A stretch of DNA of 64,000 nucleotides from JBDTNL01 sp039933785. GTDB taxonomy: Bacteria > Acidobacteriota > Thermoanaerobaculia > Multivoradales > JAGPDF01. The stretch lies in contig JBDTNL010000001.1 of the NCBI GenBank assembly GCA_039933785.1, positions 182,334 to 246,333 of the forward strand, in the 5' to 3' direction. Of this stretch, positions 33,864-42,286 are shown piece by piece (the stretch's first letter is position 1; each line of letters opens with the position of its first letter). Both the position numbers and the translations under genes were made by a program. The notes below the pieces were generated by a model. The model made no database searches, was not told the DNA's origin, and worked only from the letters and a program-made list of their open reading frames with translations.

Positions 33864-34346
33864 GTGACAATGCAGCCTTCCACCGAAGCTTCTGCGATCT
33901 CCGCCATCGCCTGGCCGTGGCGTACGCGCGCTGGACCGGCAGTGGACTCCGCCCAGGCGCGGGCGGCGCGCATCAGCGGTGTCATTCAGGCTGCGGTCGG
34001 CCTCGCGGTCGCGGCGCTGCTTCACTTTTGGCTGCACCGCGACCGGATGGCGGCCGTGGTCACTACGCTTGCTTCGCTGAACGGCATGATTGCCCTGGTC
34101 TCTCCCCTCGGGCTCTATCGCCGGGTGACCGCAGCGGTGGGCCTATTGGGCCGCTTCATCGGGCAGTTGGTGACCTGGATTCTTATGCCGCCCGTGTTCT
34201 ACCTGATGTTCACGCTGGTCGGCGCAATGCTCAAGCTTGGCGGCAAGCTGCGGCTCACTCGCCGGCCGGACCGCACTCAGACGACTTACTGGCGGGACCT
34301 TTCGGCCCATCCGCGGACGCCGGAGTCCTACCGGCGTCAGTTCTGA
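33864..34346 (+). CDS. SxtJ-family membrane protein
   Basis: This 160-residue protein has about four hydrophobic segments in two pairs (about 38-57, 65-83, 94-112 and 115-130). The pattern GLYRRVTAAVGLLGRFIGQL then LMPPVFYLMFTLVGAMLKLG and a C-terminal YWRDL is that of SxtJ proteins found beside carbamoyltransferases. Their function is unknown. The start is GTG 33864 with AAGGAG 11 bases upstream, or ATG 33870. It is followed 22 bp later by the carbamoyltransferase and then by the SxtK/DUF5989 gene, which strongly supports the assignment. The N-terminal 30 residues look unrelated to the family core. Confidence 0.85.
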   Translation: MTMQPSTEASAISAIAWPWRTRAGPAVDSAQARAARISGVIQAAVGLAVAALLHFWLHRDRMAAVVTTLASLNGMIALVSPLGLYRRVTAAVGLLGRFIGQLVTWILMPPVFYLMFTLVGAMLKLGGKLRLTRRPDRTQTTYWRDLSAHPRTPESYRRQF

Positions 34347-34368
34347 CGACCGAGATGGGCGACTCGCG

Positions 34369-36213
34369 ATGAAATTGCTCGGCATCAGTTGCTACTACCA
34401 CGACTCGGCGGCCTGCCTGATCGACGAGGGCCGCATCGTGGCCGCGGCTCAGGAAGAGCGCTTCACCCGCAAGAAGCACGACGAGGGTTTTCCGCTCCGC
34501 GCGGTGAGCTACTGCCTTGCCGAAGGCGGAATAGGCCCGGGCCACGGCTCCGGGGCCACGCTCGACGGCGTCGTCTTCTACGACAAGCCGCTGCTCAAGT
34601 TCCACCGCATCATCGAGAACTACCTGTACGTGGCGCCCAAGGGCGTGCGCTCGTTCGCCATGGCTCTGCCGGTGTGGCTCAAGGAAAAGCTCTGGATCCC
34701 GCCCGACATCCACGAGGCGCTCGAGAGCTGCGGCATCGAAGGCAGCCCGGCGCTCTATTTCACCGAGCACCACGAAGCGCACGCCGCGAGCGCCTTCTAC
34801 CCCTCGCCTTTCGAGGAAGCCGCGGTGCTGACGCTGGACGGAGTCGGCGAGTGGGCGACCACCACGGTGGGGGTCGGCGAGGGCAATCGCCTGCAGCTGA
34901 TCCGCGAGATCGACTATCCGCATTCGATCGGCTTGCTCTACTCGGCGTTCACGTACTTCACCGGCTTCAAGGTGAACTCGGGCGAGTACAAGCTGATGGG
35001 CTTGGCGCCTTACGGTGAGGCGAAGTATGCCGACCTGATCCGGCGCGAGCTGGTGGACATCCGCGACGACGGCTCCTTCCGCCTGAACATGGACTACTTC
35101 GGCTACCTCGACGGCCTGCGCATGACCAACGCGCGCTTCGCCAAGCTCTTCGGCGGCCCCGAGCGCTCGCCCGAGTCGCGGCTGACGCAGCGCGAGATGG
35201 ATCTCGCGCGATCGGTTCAGGAAGTGACCGAGGAGATCGTGCTCAAACTGGCGCGTTTCGCCCGCGACACCACCGGCAAGCGCAACTTGTGCATGGCTGG
35301 AGGCGTGGCGCTCAACTGTGTCGCCAACGGAGTGCTCCTGCGCGAGAAGATCTTCGACGACCTGTGGATTCAGCCCGCGGCGGGCGACGCCGGTGGAGCG
35401 CTCGGCGCGCCGCTCGCGGTGTGGCACAACGCCATGGGGAAGCCGCGCACTGTGCAACGACCCGATGCGATGCAGGGCTCGTTCCTCGGCCCCGAGTTTC
35501 CCGCCGAGGACACCCGCGCCTGGCTGGATTCGGTGGGCGCCAAGTACGAGGAGCTGGCGCCGGAGGACTGGGCGCCGCGGATCGCGACTCTGTTGTCCCA
35601 GGAACACGTGGTGGGGCTCTGCCAGGGCCGCATGGAGTTCGGACCGCGCGCGCTCGGCGGCCGCTCGATCCTGGGGGATCCCCGGTCGGCGAAGATGCAG
35701 TCGGTCATGAACCTCAAGATCAAGTATCGCGAGAGCTTCCGTCCGTTCGCGCCTTCGGTGCTGGAAGAGCGCGCGGCGGACTTCTTCGAGCTCGAGGGGT
35801 CGTCGCCCTACATGCTGTTGGTGGCGCCGGTGAAGAAGGAGCGCTGCATCGATCGTCGCGGAGACGAGCGCACGGTCGATCTCGTCGAGTGGGTGAATCG
35901 CCCGCGCTCGGACATGCCGGCGATCACCCACGTCGACTACTCGGCGCGGATCCAGACGGTGAATCGCGAGCAGAATCCCGGCTACTACAACATCCTCAAG
36001 GAATTCGATCGGCTGACCGGCTACGGCGTGCTGGTGAACACCAGCTTCAACGTGCGCGGCGAACCCATCGTCTGCACGCCGGAAGACGCGTATCGCTGCT
36101 TCATGCGCACCGAGATGGACTACCTGGTCGTCGGGCCTTTTCTGCTCGCCAGGACTGCGCAGCCGAAGCTCGAGGAGCAGGGCGATTGGAAGCAGGAGTT
36201 CGCTCTGGACTAG
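34369..36213 (+). CDS. Carbamoyltransferase (NodU/CmcH/TobZ/SxtI family)
   Basis: This 614-residue enzyme transfers the carbamoyl group of carbamoyl phosphate to a hydroxyl of a small molecule or sugar, through a carbamoyl-AMP intermediate. The N-terminus LGISCYYHDSAACLIDEGRI, the metal site HHEAHA (134-139), DGVGEW, GGVALNCVANG, the C-terminal MEFGPRALGGRSILGDPR and LVNTSFNVRGEP are all intact. Length is normal for the family. The start ATG at 34369 was chosen; the open frame extends upstream through the SxtJ gene. The sxtJ and DUF5989 neighbours and a following SGNH hydrolase suggest modification of an envelope glycan or a secondary metabolite. Confidence 0.96.
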   Translation: MKLLGISCYYHDSAACLIDEGRIVAAAQEERFTRKKHDEGFPLRAVSYCLAEGGIGPGHGSGATLDGVVFYDKPLLKFHRIIENYLYVAPKGVRSFAMALPVWLKEKLWIPPDIHEALESCGIEGSPALYFTEHHEAHAASAFYPSPFEEAAVLTLDGVGEWATTTVGVGEGNRLQLIREIDYPHSIGLLYSAFTYFTGFKVNSGEYKLMGLAPYGEAKYADLIRRELVDIRDDGSFRLNMDYFGYLDGLRMTNARFAKLFGGPERSPESRLTQREMDLARSVQEVTEEIVLKLARFARDTTGKRNLCMAGGVALNCVANGVLLREKIFDDLWIQPAAGDAGGALGAPLAVWHNAMGKPRTVQRPDAMQGSFLGPEFPAEDTRAWLDSVGAKYEELAPEDWAPRIATLLSQEHVVGLCQGRMEFGPRALGGRSILGDPRSAKMQSVMNLKIKYRESFRPFAPSVLEERAADFFELEGSSPYMLLVAPVKKERCIDRRGDERTVDLVEWVNRPRSDMPAITHVDYSARIQTVNREQNPGYYNILKEFDRLTGYGVLVNTSFNVRGEPIVCTPEDAYRCFMRTEMDYLVVGPFLLARTAQPKLEEQGDWKQEFALD

Positions 36214-36245
36214 CGGTATGATCGGACGTGGAGAGGGTTTGAGTC

Positions 36246-36410
36246 ATGGGTAAGGTTGGATACGCGGGTTCACTGCTGAAAGAGCTCTGGCAGTTCGCGC
36301 GCCAGAACAAGATCTACTGGATCGTGCCGTTCGTGCTGATCCTTGGGCTGGTCGTCCTCCTGGTCTTCACTAGCCAGGCCACGGCGCCGTTTATCTACAC
36401 GCTGTTCTAG
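36246..36410 (+). CDS. DUF5989 family protein (SxtK-like), 54 aa
   Basis: This short gene encodes MGKVGYAGSLLKELWQFARQ, a transmembrane helix, and the C-terminus ATAPFIYTLF. That ending and the Trp-rich N-terminal helix are characteristic of DUF5989, the SxtK-like partner of carbamoyltransferases. AGAGGG lies eight bases upstream. It is 32 bp after the carbamoyltransferase. The function is unknown; a single-pass membrane adaptor is plausible. Confidence 0.9.
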   Translation: MGKVGYAGSLLKELWQFARQNKIYWIVPFVLILGLVVLLVFTSQATAPFIYTLF

Positions 36411-36454
36411 GCGCCGATCCCGGCGCGCCGCTTGCCCGTCGAGAGGCCCGTTCG

Positions 36455-37645
36455 ATGCCACCGGCTCGGCGAGCTCGTTTTTTAGCGCTGCTGATTTCGA
36501 CTGGCCTCGGCTTGCTGATCGGCGAGGCGGCGCTACGCGTGCTCGGCGTGTCGCATCCGAATTTCTACGGACCCGATCCGGTGCGCGGCTGGGGTCTCAT
36601 CCCGGGCAGCCGCGGCTGGTGGAGAAGCGAGGGCGAGGCCTTCGTCGAAATCAATTCCGACGGATTTCGCGGCCCGTCGAGAGTCCGTCCGAAGCCGCCG
36701 GGAGTGCTGCGGGTCGCGATCCTCGGAGATTCCTGCGCCGAGGCCGTGCAAGTGCCGTACGAGGCGACGTTTGCCGCGCGCCTCGAGCGGTCGCTCGCGA
36801 CCTGCCCCGGTGTCGGCGCGCGCCGAGTGGAGGTCCTGGACCTCGGCGTGTCGGGCTACGGCACCACGCAGGAGCTGCTGACCCTGCGCGACCAGGGCTT
36901 GTCGTTCGCTCCCGACGTGGTCCTCCTGGCGTTCTACTCCGGCAATGACGTGCGCAACAACTCGCGGACCCTGGACGCGGACCCGGCCAGACCCTACCCG
37001 GTCGTCGGCGCCGACGGCGCGCTCTCCTTCGATGACTCGTTCCGCGCGACCGGCGGGTTTCGCCTGCGCTCGACTCTCCCGGCGCAGTGGCTCTACCGGT
37101 TGTTCAATCACGTCCGCTTGCTGCAGCTGGCGAAGAACGGCGAGACCGCGATCAAGACCGCGATCGGAACGGCGCGCGCCCGAAGGAATGAAACCGGCGG
37201 CGCCCTGCAGGAGCTCGGCCTCGACAACGCGGTCTACTCGCCGCCCACCGAGTCCGTCTGGAGCGCGGCCTGGAGCTCGACCGAGGCGCTCTTCACCGCG
37301 CTACGTTCAGACAGCACCGCCGCTGGAGCTCGTTTCGCGATCGTTTCCCTCACCACTCCGATGCAGGTGAATCCCGATCGAGCGGCGCGTGACGCCTTCG
37401 CGCGCAAGCTCGGCGTCGCGGACCTCTTCTACCCCGACGATCGCATTGTCGCCTGGGGCGCCGCCCATGAAGTTCCGGTCCTGGCGCTGGCGCGGCCGCT
37501 GCAAGAACTGGCCGAGCACGAGCGCCTCTACTTGCACGGCTTCGTCAACTCGAAGCTCGGCGAAGGGCACTGGAACGAGCAAGGTCATGCCGCAGCGGCC
37601 GAGCGCCTGGAGCCGTTCGTGTGCCAGTTGTTGAGTCCGCGTTGA
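36455..37645 (+). CDS. Membrane-anchored SGNH/GDSL hydrolase linked to carbamoyltransferase
   Basis: This 396-residue protein has an N-terminal anchor (about 8-27, LALLISTGLGLLIGEAALRV). Block I is VAILGDSCAEAVQVPYE, block II LDLGVSGYGTTQE, block III FYSGNDVRNN with the Asn, and the C-terminal block is EGHWNEQGHAAAAERL. It lies 44 bp after DUF5989 and is the last gene of the cassette. It resembles the protein at 24462-25484 (both have VSGYxTxQE and GLxxxPDxV). An acyl-transferring or acyl-removing role on the carbamoylated product is inference. Its stop is one base from the convergent DUF188 stop. Confidence 0.9.
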   Translation: MPPARRARFLALLISTGLGLLIGEAALRVLGVSHPNFYGPDPVRGWGLIPGSRGWWRSEGEAFVEINSDGFRGPSRVRPKPPGVLRVAILGDSCAEAVQVPYEATFAARLERSLATCPGVGARRVEVLDLGVSGYGTTQELLTLRDQGLSFAPDVVLLAFYSGNDVRNNSRTLDADPARPYPVVGADGALSFDDSFRATGGFRLRSTLPAQWLYRLFNHVRLLQLAKNGETAIKTAIGTARARRNETGGALQELGLDNAVYSPPTESVWSAAWSSTEALFTALRSDSTAAGARFAIVSLTTPMQVNPDRAARDAFARKLGVADLFYPDDRIVAWGAAHEVPVLALARPLQELAEHERLYLHGFVNSKLGEGHWNEQGHAAAAERLEPFVCQLLSPR

Positions 37646-37646
37646 G

Positions 37647-38090
37647 TCAGCGCTGACGGCGCCGCAGCGCCTGGATCGTCTCGTCGAGCCGGTGCAGGAA
37701 GCGCGAACGATCCTGCGGCTTGAACGGTGCTGGCCCGCCGGTAAGCGTTCCCGTCTCGCGCAGATCCGAGAGCAGCGCCCGCGTCGCGAGATCGTCGCCG
37801 ATGCTCTCGGAGTCGAACACCCGGCCGTCCGGGCCTAGGACTGCCGCTCCCTTCTCGAGACACCTGGCTGCCAGCGGGATGTCCGAGGTCACCACGATGT
37901 CGTCCTTTTCGACGTGCTCTGCGATCCAATCGTCCGCCGCGTCGAGATGTCCGCGTTGGACCACGACCAGGCGAACGCCGGGTTGCTGCGGGATAGCCAT
38001 GCGCGAGCTCGCGGCGAGCGTCACGTCGAGCCCAAGGCGTCCGGCGACCCGAAAGATCTCGGGCTTTACCGGGCAGGCGTCGGCATCCAC
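37647..38090 (-). CDS. YaiI/YqxD family protein (DUF188)
   Basis: This is a PIN-like domain protein of unknown function. The family pattern is clear: DADACPVKPEIFRVA, then VTLAASS, VRLVVVQRGHLDAADDWI, DDIVVTSDIPLAARCLEKGA and a C-terminal RSRFLHRLDETI. The family normally begins M-x-I-x-VDADACP. No ATG lies there; GTG 38090 starts right at the conserved Asp, while an in-frame CTG at 38105 would give the usual five residues before it. A longer frame to 38288 would overlap the next gene by 176 bases and is rejected. Confidence 0.87.
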   Translation of the reverse strand: MDADACPVKPEIFRVAGRLGLDVTLAASSRMAIPQQPGVRLVVVQRGHLDAADDWIAEHVEKDDIVVTSDIPLAARCLEKGAAVLGPDGRVFDSESIGDDLATRALLSDLRETGTLTGGPAPFKPQDRSRFLHRLDETIQALRRRQR

Positions 38091-38112
38091 GAAGATGTGT
38101 AGCAGAGGCGAG

Positions 38113-38964
38113 TCAGGCCGCGGCCGGCGCGACTTGCGCCGCCTTGCCCTTTTTCCTCTTGCTGGTCGGCAGGACCGCGGCGACGACGACGAGCACCTCG
38201 CTGGAAATCTTGGCGGAGAAGAAGGCGACGGTCCATCCCGCGAGGCCGGACTTGAGCAGCCAGGAGAGGAAAACCAACGTGGCGACAAGATAGAGACCGA
38301 GGACAGCGATGGCGACGCGTGAAACCGGCGCCGACACCGCCGCCGACTTCAAGCGCTCGGCCCGCCGCCGGAAGTACCTCGACACGATCGCGACGTAGGC
38401 CAGCAAGGGAATGGCGTGAGGCATGGCGCCGAAGATGAGCGTCAGCCAGCGCGCCGCTCCATTCTCGCCCGGAGTGCTGTCGAACTCGCCGCCCTGCTGC
38501 GCGAACCGCTTCGCGTCGCGCCGGACGTCGAACAACGCGGCGACGAGCGTGATCGAGAGCGGCCAAACGAGCCGCGCGCGAAGAATCGTCTCCAGCGGGT
38601 GCCGCGCCAAGGCGAGCGCGGCCGCCTCGGCGTGGAGCATCGACGCAATGACGACGCTGTTGAACGCCAGGATCAAGAGACAGATCAAAATGACGCCGAG
38701 TTGATTGAGAACGGCCCGCCCGAGGCTCGGGCGCGCGCGTTGGCCCGACGTGAAGCGCTCTTGCACCATGGCAATCGTGGTCAGGAGCATCGCCTCGAGC
38801 GCCACGAACAAGACCAGCTCGAGCGGCCGCGCCAGCCCGAGCAGGACGAGATACGCGACCGTCGCGTTCCCGAGCAGGATGGCGAGCAGCCGCGGGAAGA
38901 GGCTCCGGAGGGCGGCCGGCGGCACCTGATGAGCCGCAGCCCACTGCTGGAGTTTCAAAATCAT
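38113..38964 (-). CDS. Polytopic membrane protein of unknown function
   Basis: This 283-residue protein has about six hydrophobic segments, with short charged loops and a C-terminal Lys-rich stretch (TSKRKKGKAAQ) that would lie in the cytoplasm by the positive-inside rule. A polar loop after the fourth helix includes RRDAKRFAQQGGEFDSTPGE. I do not recognise a named family. The start ATG at 38964 begins MILKLQQWAAAHQV; upstream frame sequence belongs to the neighbouring gene. It lies 13 bp after the PLP enzyme gene and 22 bp before the DUF188 start. Confidence 0.75.
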   Translation of the reverse strand: MILKLQQWAAAHQVPPAALRSLFPRLLAILLGNATVAYLVLLGLARPLELVLFVALEAMLLTTIAMVQERFTSGQRARPSLGRAVLNQLGVILICLLILAFNSVVIASMLHAEAAALALARHPLETILRARLVWPLSITLVAALFDVRRDAKRFAQQGGEFDSTPGENGAARWLTLIFGAMPHAIPLLAYVAIVSRYFRRRAERLKSAAVSAPVSRVAIAVLGLYLVATLVFLSWLLKSGLAGWTVAFFSAKISSEVLVVVAAVLPTSKRKKGKAAQVAPAAA

Positions 38965-38977
38965 TGCCGGGGGCAGC

Positions 38978-40201
38978 TCACAACCCGAGCGCGCCGAGCG
39001 CCCGTTCCATCTGACCCCAGCGCTGCTCCAACGTGCCGGTGTATCCGAGTGAGACGCGGACGAGGCCGGGAGAGAGCCCGGCGTTGCGCTGGTCGGCTTC
39101 TGGCATTTCACTCGAGGTTGAGCTCGCGGAGCAGGAGAGCAGGGTGTCGAAATAGCCCAGGCTCACCGCGATCCAGCCAAAGTGCTCTTCGATCTGCAGC
39201 CGCTCCATGAGCTGGAAGGCGCGCTCCTTGGTGCCCAGATCGAGCCCGAAGACACCACCGGCGCCGAATTCGGGGTCCGAGAGCGCCATGAAGAGCTGGT
39301 GCTGGGGATGCGACTTCAAGCCGGGATAGATCACCGAAAGACCGCGCTGCTCCAGACGCTCGGCAAAGGCCAGCGCCCGGCGGCCATGCTCCTGCATCCG
39401 GATGCCGAGGTGGGGGATGCGCAGCGAGAGGTCGAAGGCAACTCGCGGGTCCATGGTCGGGCCGAGGAGCATCAGCGCCCCGCCGCTCACGTCCATCAGG
39501 GAAGCGATGAACTCGCGCGAAGCGCAGACGCAGCCGGCAATGATGTCCGAGGCCCCGCTCAGGAACTTCGTCATCGAATGCACCACGATGTCGGCGCCGT
39601 GGCGCGCCGGGCGGAGAACCAGCGGCGTGAAGGTGTTGTCGACGACGACCTTGGCACCGCGGCGGTGGGCGATCTCGGCCAGCCTCGGCAGGTCGGCCGC
39701 GACCAGCGTCGGGTTGCTCAGTGTCTCGACGTAGAGCACGCGGGTGCGCGGGGTGAAGGCGCGCTCGACCGCGGCGAGATCCCGCACGTCGACGAACGTC
39801 GTCGACACCCCGGTGCGCGCGGGAAAGAACTGCTGCAGCAGGGCGAACGTGCCGCCATAGAGGGTGTTGCCCGCCACCACATGATCGCCGGGGGTGCAGC
39901 ACTGCATCAGCGCCGCGCTGATCGCGCTCATGCCGCTCGCGGTGCAGTACGCGGCCTCGGTGCCCTCGAGCGCCGCGAGCTGGCGGCCGAGGACGTAGAC
40001 CGTCGGATTGAAGTGTCGGCCGTAGAGATAGCAGCCGCCCTGGTCGGGTCCACGTAGCCCGTGGAAGATCTCCGGCATCGTGCCGGCCTCCATCACGGTG
40101 AAGGTGGTGGAAGCCTCGATCGACATGTTGACGCCGCCGTGTTCGCCGAATTCGTGGCGGAGAGCGGCGAGGGATTCGAGAGGATGGTCAGTGGGGAGCA
40201 T
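38978..40201 (-). CDS. Trans-sulfuration PLP-dependent enzyme (Cys/Met metabolism family)
   Basis: This is a fold-type I PLP enzyme of 407 residues. The family signature is intact: YGRHFNPTVYVLGRQLAALE (60-79), TASGMSAISAAL, NTLYGGTF (112-119), the PLP-binding Asp188 (VVDNTF) and the Schiff-base Lys212 in VVHSMTKFLSGASD. The Gly in YGGTF, where methionine gamma-lyase has Cys, argues against a methionine gamma-lyase and for a cystathionine lyase/synthase or sulfhydrylase. The exact reaction cannot be chosen from sequence alone. The start is ATG 40201; the longer frame has shadow sequence. Confidence 0.92.
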   Translation of the reverse strand: MLPTDHPLESLAALRHEFGEHGGVNMSIEASTTFTVMEAGTMPEIFHGLRGPDQGGCYLYGRHFNPTVYVLGRQLAALEGTEAAYCTASGMSAISAALMQCCTPGDHVVAGNTLYGGTFALLQQFFPARTGVSTTFVDVRDLAAVERAFTPRTRVLYVETLSNPTLVAADLPRLAEIAHRRGAKVVVDNTFTPLVLRPARHGADIVVHSMTKFLSGASDIIAGCVCASREFIASLMDVSGGALMLLGPTMDPRVAFDLSLRIPHLGIRMQEHGRRALAFAERLEQRGLSVIYPGLKSHPQHQLFMALSDPEFGAGGVFGLDLGTKERAFQLMERLQIEEHFGWIAVSLGYFDTLLSCSASSTSSEMPEADQRNAGLSPGLVRVSLGYTGTLEQRWGQMERALGALGL

Positions 40202-40270
40202 GGGCGCGAGCGTACCGCAGCGGGCTCCGGAGCTCCATCGGGCGTGGCCTGTGCTATTTTTCTCTGCATC

Positions 40271-40522
40271 ATGGCCGTCGATCCCGAGCTGCTCGCCATC
40301 CTGGTCTGTCCGCAGAGCAAGGGTGCGCTCGAAATGGTGGAACTGCCCGCCGAAGTGCGCCGCGCGTTGATCGAGAAATATCGCGAGCACTTCCGGGACG
40401 AGACGCCGGTGGTCGAGAACGGCCTGTTCAGCGCCGACTCGAAGTTGGTCTATCCGATCGTCTCCGACATTCCGATCATGCTCGTCGACGAGGCCTTGCC
40501 GGCTTCGGCGATTGGCCGCTAG
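40271..40522 (+). CDS. Trm112-like family protein, cysteine-poor
   Basis: This 83-residue protein matches the bacterial Trm112/YcaR pattern: DPELLAILVCPQSKGAL at the N-terminus and LVYPIVSDIPIMLVDEA at the C-terminus. Zinc-binding members have four cysteines; here only one remains, so it probably does not bind zinc. In between is an insert (VELPAEVRRALIEKYREHFR) that is mostly helical. Bacterial homologs have no settled role. It is divergent from the PLP enzyme gene. Confidence 0.87.
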   Translation: MAVDPELLAILVCPQSKGALEMVELPAEVRRALIEKYREHFRDETPVVENGLFSADSKLVYPIVSDIPIMLVDEALPASAIGR

Positions 40523-40575
40523 GTTTCGGACTAGAACCGGTTCGGGCCCGGCCGGCGGCTCGCATTCCATCCGCA

Positions 40576-41469
40576 TTGAGCGACTTCTCGAACTACTTGG
40601 ACCGGGCGCGCGCTGATGTCGACGCGGAGCTCGAACGCCTGCTTCCCGCCGAGACCGAGGCCCCGCAAAGGCTTCATGCCGCGATGCGCTACAGCGTTTT
40701 CGCGGGCGGCAAGCGCGTGCGCCCGGCGCTGCTGTTGCTGGCCGGCGAGGCGCTCGGCGCGCCCCGGGAAAGCCTGCTGGCGGGCGGCGCGGCCCTCGAA
40801 ATGATTCATACCTACAGCCTGATTCACGACGACCTACCGGCACTCGACAACGACGATCTGCGCCGCGGCCGGCCTACGGCGCATCGCGCGTACGACGAGG
40901 CGACGGCGATCCTGGCCGGCGACGCCCTGCTCACCCTGGGCCTCACGGTCCTCGCCGCCGCACCCTCTTCGGTGCCGGCGGACCGCCGGCGTCTAGCCAT
41001 CGAGCGGGTGGGCGAGGCGATCGGGACGCGCGGCATGATCGGCGGGCAGATGGCCGATCTCGAGGCGGAGAAGCGCTGGCCGGAGGACGCGCCGGCGGCT
41101 CTCGAGTGGATCCACCGTCGCAAGACCGGCGCCCTGATCGCGGTGGCGGTTCGCCTCGGGGGCGTGTACGCGGGCGCCGGCGAGGATCGCGACCGTCAGC
41201 TGTTGGCGCTCGGCGAGTGCCTGGGCCTCCTCTTCCAGATCGCGGACGACATTCTTGACGTGGTCGGCAGCGCCGAGACGATGGGCAAGTCGGTGGGCAA
41301 GGACGCCCGTGCCAAGAAGCTCACCTACCCCGGACTTTTCGGGCTCGAGGAGAGCCGGCGGCGCCTCGCGGCGGTGGCCGAAGAGGCTCTTGCCTTGGCG
41401 AAAAGCCTGCCCAACGAGGGCGCCGGCTTCGCCGACCTCGTCCAGTTTCTGGTCCGCCGCCAGCACTGA
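40576..41469 (+). CDS. ispA: Polyprenyl synthetase, farnesyl diphosphate synthase type
   Basis: This is a 297-residue short-chain trans-prenyl diphosphate synthase that condenses IPP with allylic diphosphates. GGKRVRP (44-50), the first aspartate-rich motif DDLPALDND (85-93, DDx4D form typical of bacterial FPP/GGPP synthases), KTGALI and the second motif FQIADDILD are all present. The start is TTG 40576; no ATG fits. The next genes tlyA, nadK and the tam pair follow on the same strand. In many bacteria dxs sits between ispA and tlyA; it is absent here. Confidence 0.94.
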   Translation: MSDFSNYLDRARADVDAELERLLPAETEAPQRLHAAMRYSVFAGGKRVRPALLLLAGEALGAPRESLLAGGAALEMIHTYSLIHDDLPALDNDDLRRGRPTAHRAYDEATAILAGDALLTLGLTVLAAAPSSVPADRRRLAIERVGEAIGTRGMIGGQMADLEAEKRWPEDAPAALEWIHRRKTGALIAVAVRLGGVYAGAGEDRDRQLLALGECLGLLFQIADDILDVVGSAETMGKSVGKDARAKKLTYPGLFGLEESRRRLAAVAEEALALAKSLPNEGAGFADLVQFLVRRQH

Positions 41470-41527
41470 CCCAGCCCTGGCGGCCAGCGCGTTTGCTCTA
41501 GCCGCGAAAGCCGGAAAGAATCAGCCG

Positions 41528-42286
41528 GTGCGGAACCTGCCCCGTCTCGACCAACTGCTGGTAGCACGGGGTTTGTTCTCCTCGCGCGAGCAGGCGCGTC
41601 GAGCGGTCATGGCGGGTGAAATCGAGGTCAACGGGGAGCTTCTGGACAAGCCCGGGGCGGCAGTGAAGGAGGAAGCGCGGCTCGAGGTCCGGGCTCGCGA
41701 GCCCTTCGTCTCGCGCGCCGGTCGCAAGCTTGCGGCCGCGCTCGATCATTTCGCGCTCGATCCGGCGGGGAAGGTCTGCGTCGACGTCGGCGCCTCGACC
41801 GGCGGATTCACCGATTGCCTGTTGCAGCGCGGCGCCTTGCGCGTCCATGCCCTCGATGTCGGCTACGGTCAGCTCGATTCCCGACTGCGCGGAGATCCGA
41901 GAGTCGTCGTCATGGAGCGATTCAACGCCCGCTTTCTCATGCCGGAGACTCTGCCGGAGCGTCCCGAGTTCGCGGTGATCGACGTTTCGTTTATCTCACT
42001 GTTGAAGATAGTCCCCGCGGTGCTGACCGCGCTCCAGCCCGATTCGACGCTGGTGGCCTTGATCAAGCCGCAGTTCGAAGCCGGCCGCGGACAAATCGGC
42101 AAGGGCGGCATCGTGCGCGACGAGTCCGTGCGGCAGGCGGTGATCGCGGAACGCGTCGAGCAGCTCTCGGCGCTCGGTCTCGCTCCGCTCGGCTGTATCG
42201 ACTCGCCGGTCGCGGGAATGGAAGGCAACCGAGAAGCCCTCGCCGCCTGGCGCTGGCCCGGTGCAATGAGCCGGGAGACCGCATGA
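41528..42286 (+). CDS. tlyA: TlyA-family rRNA methyltransferase / hemolysin A (S4 plus FtsJ domains)
   Basis: This is a predicted 2'-O-methyltransferase of rRNA, 252 residues long. The N-terminal S4 RNA-binding domain (LPRLDQLLVARGLFSSREQA ... AGEIEVNGELLDKPG, about 4-62) is followed by an FtsJ-type domain with VCVDVGASTGGFTDCLLQRG as the SAM-binding motif and VALIKPQFEAGR near the catalytic Lys. The start is GTG 41528, just before the S4 domain; the frame upstream overlaps ispA. The stop overlaps the nadK ATG by four bases. Confidence 0.94.
   Translation: MRNLPRLDQLLVARGLFSSREQARRAVMAGEIEVNGELLDKPGAAVKEEARLEVRAREPFVSRAGRKLAAALDHFALDPAGKVCVDVGASTGGFTDCLLQRGALRVHALDVGYGQLDSRLRGDPRVVVMERFNARFLMPETLPERPEFAVIDVSFISLLKIVPAVLTALQPDSTLVALIKPQFEAGRGQIGKGGIVRDESVRQAVIAERVEQLSALGLAPLGCIDSPVAGMEGNREALAAWRWPGAMSRETA

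Noticed and set aside
33864..37645. A saxitoxin or other toxin biosynthesis cluster
   Set aside because: Only the sxtI/J/K-like genes are present; no polyketide synthase, amidinotransferase or other toxin genes are in the window, and these three proteins are widespread outside toxin producers.
38091..38288. Upstream extension of the DUF188 gene to an ATG-type start at 38288
   Set aside because: It would overlap the conserved frame of the neighbouring membrane protein by 176 bases and the added residues are low-complexity Ser/Arg/Pro.
40534..40543. Perfect palindrome GAACCGGTTC before ispA as an operator
   Set aside because: A single 10-bp palindrome in very GC-rich DNA is likely by chance and no second copy was seen nearby.
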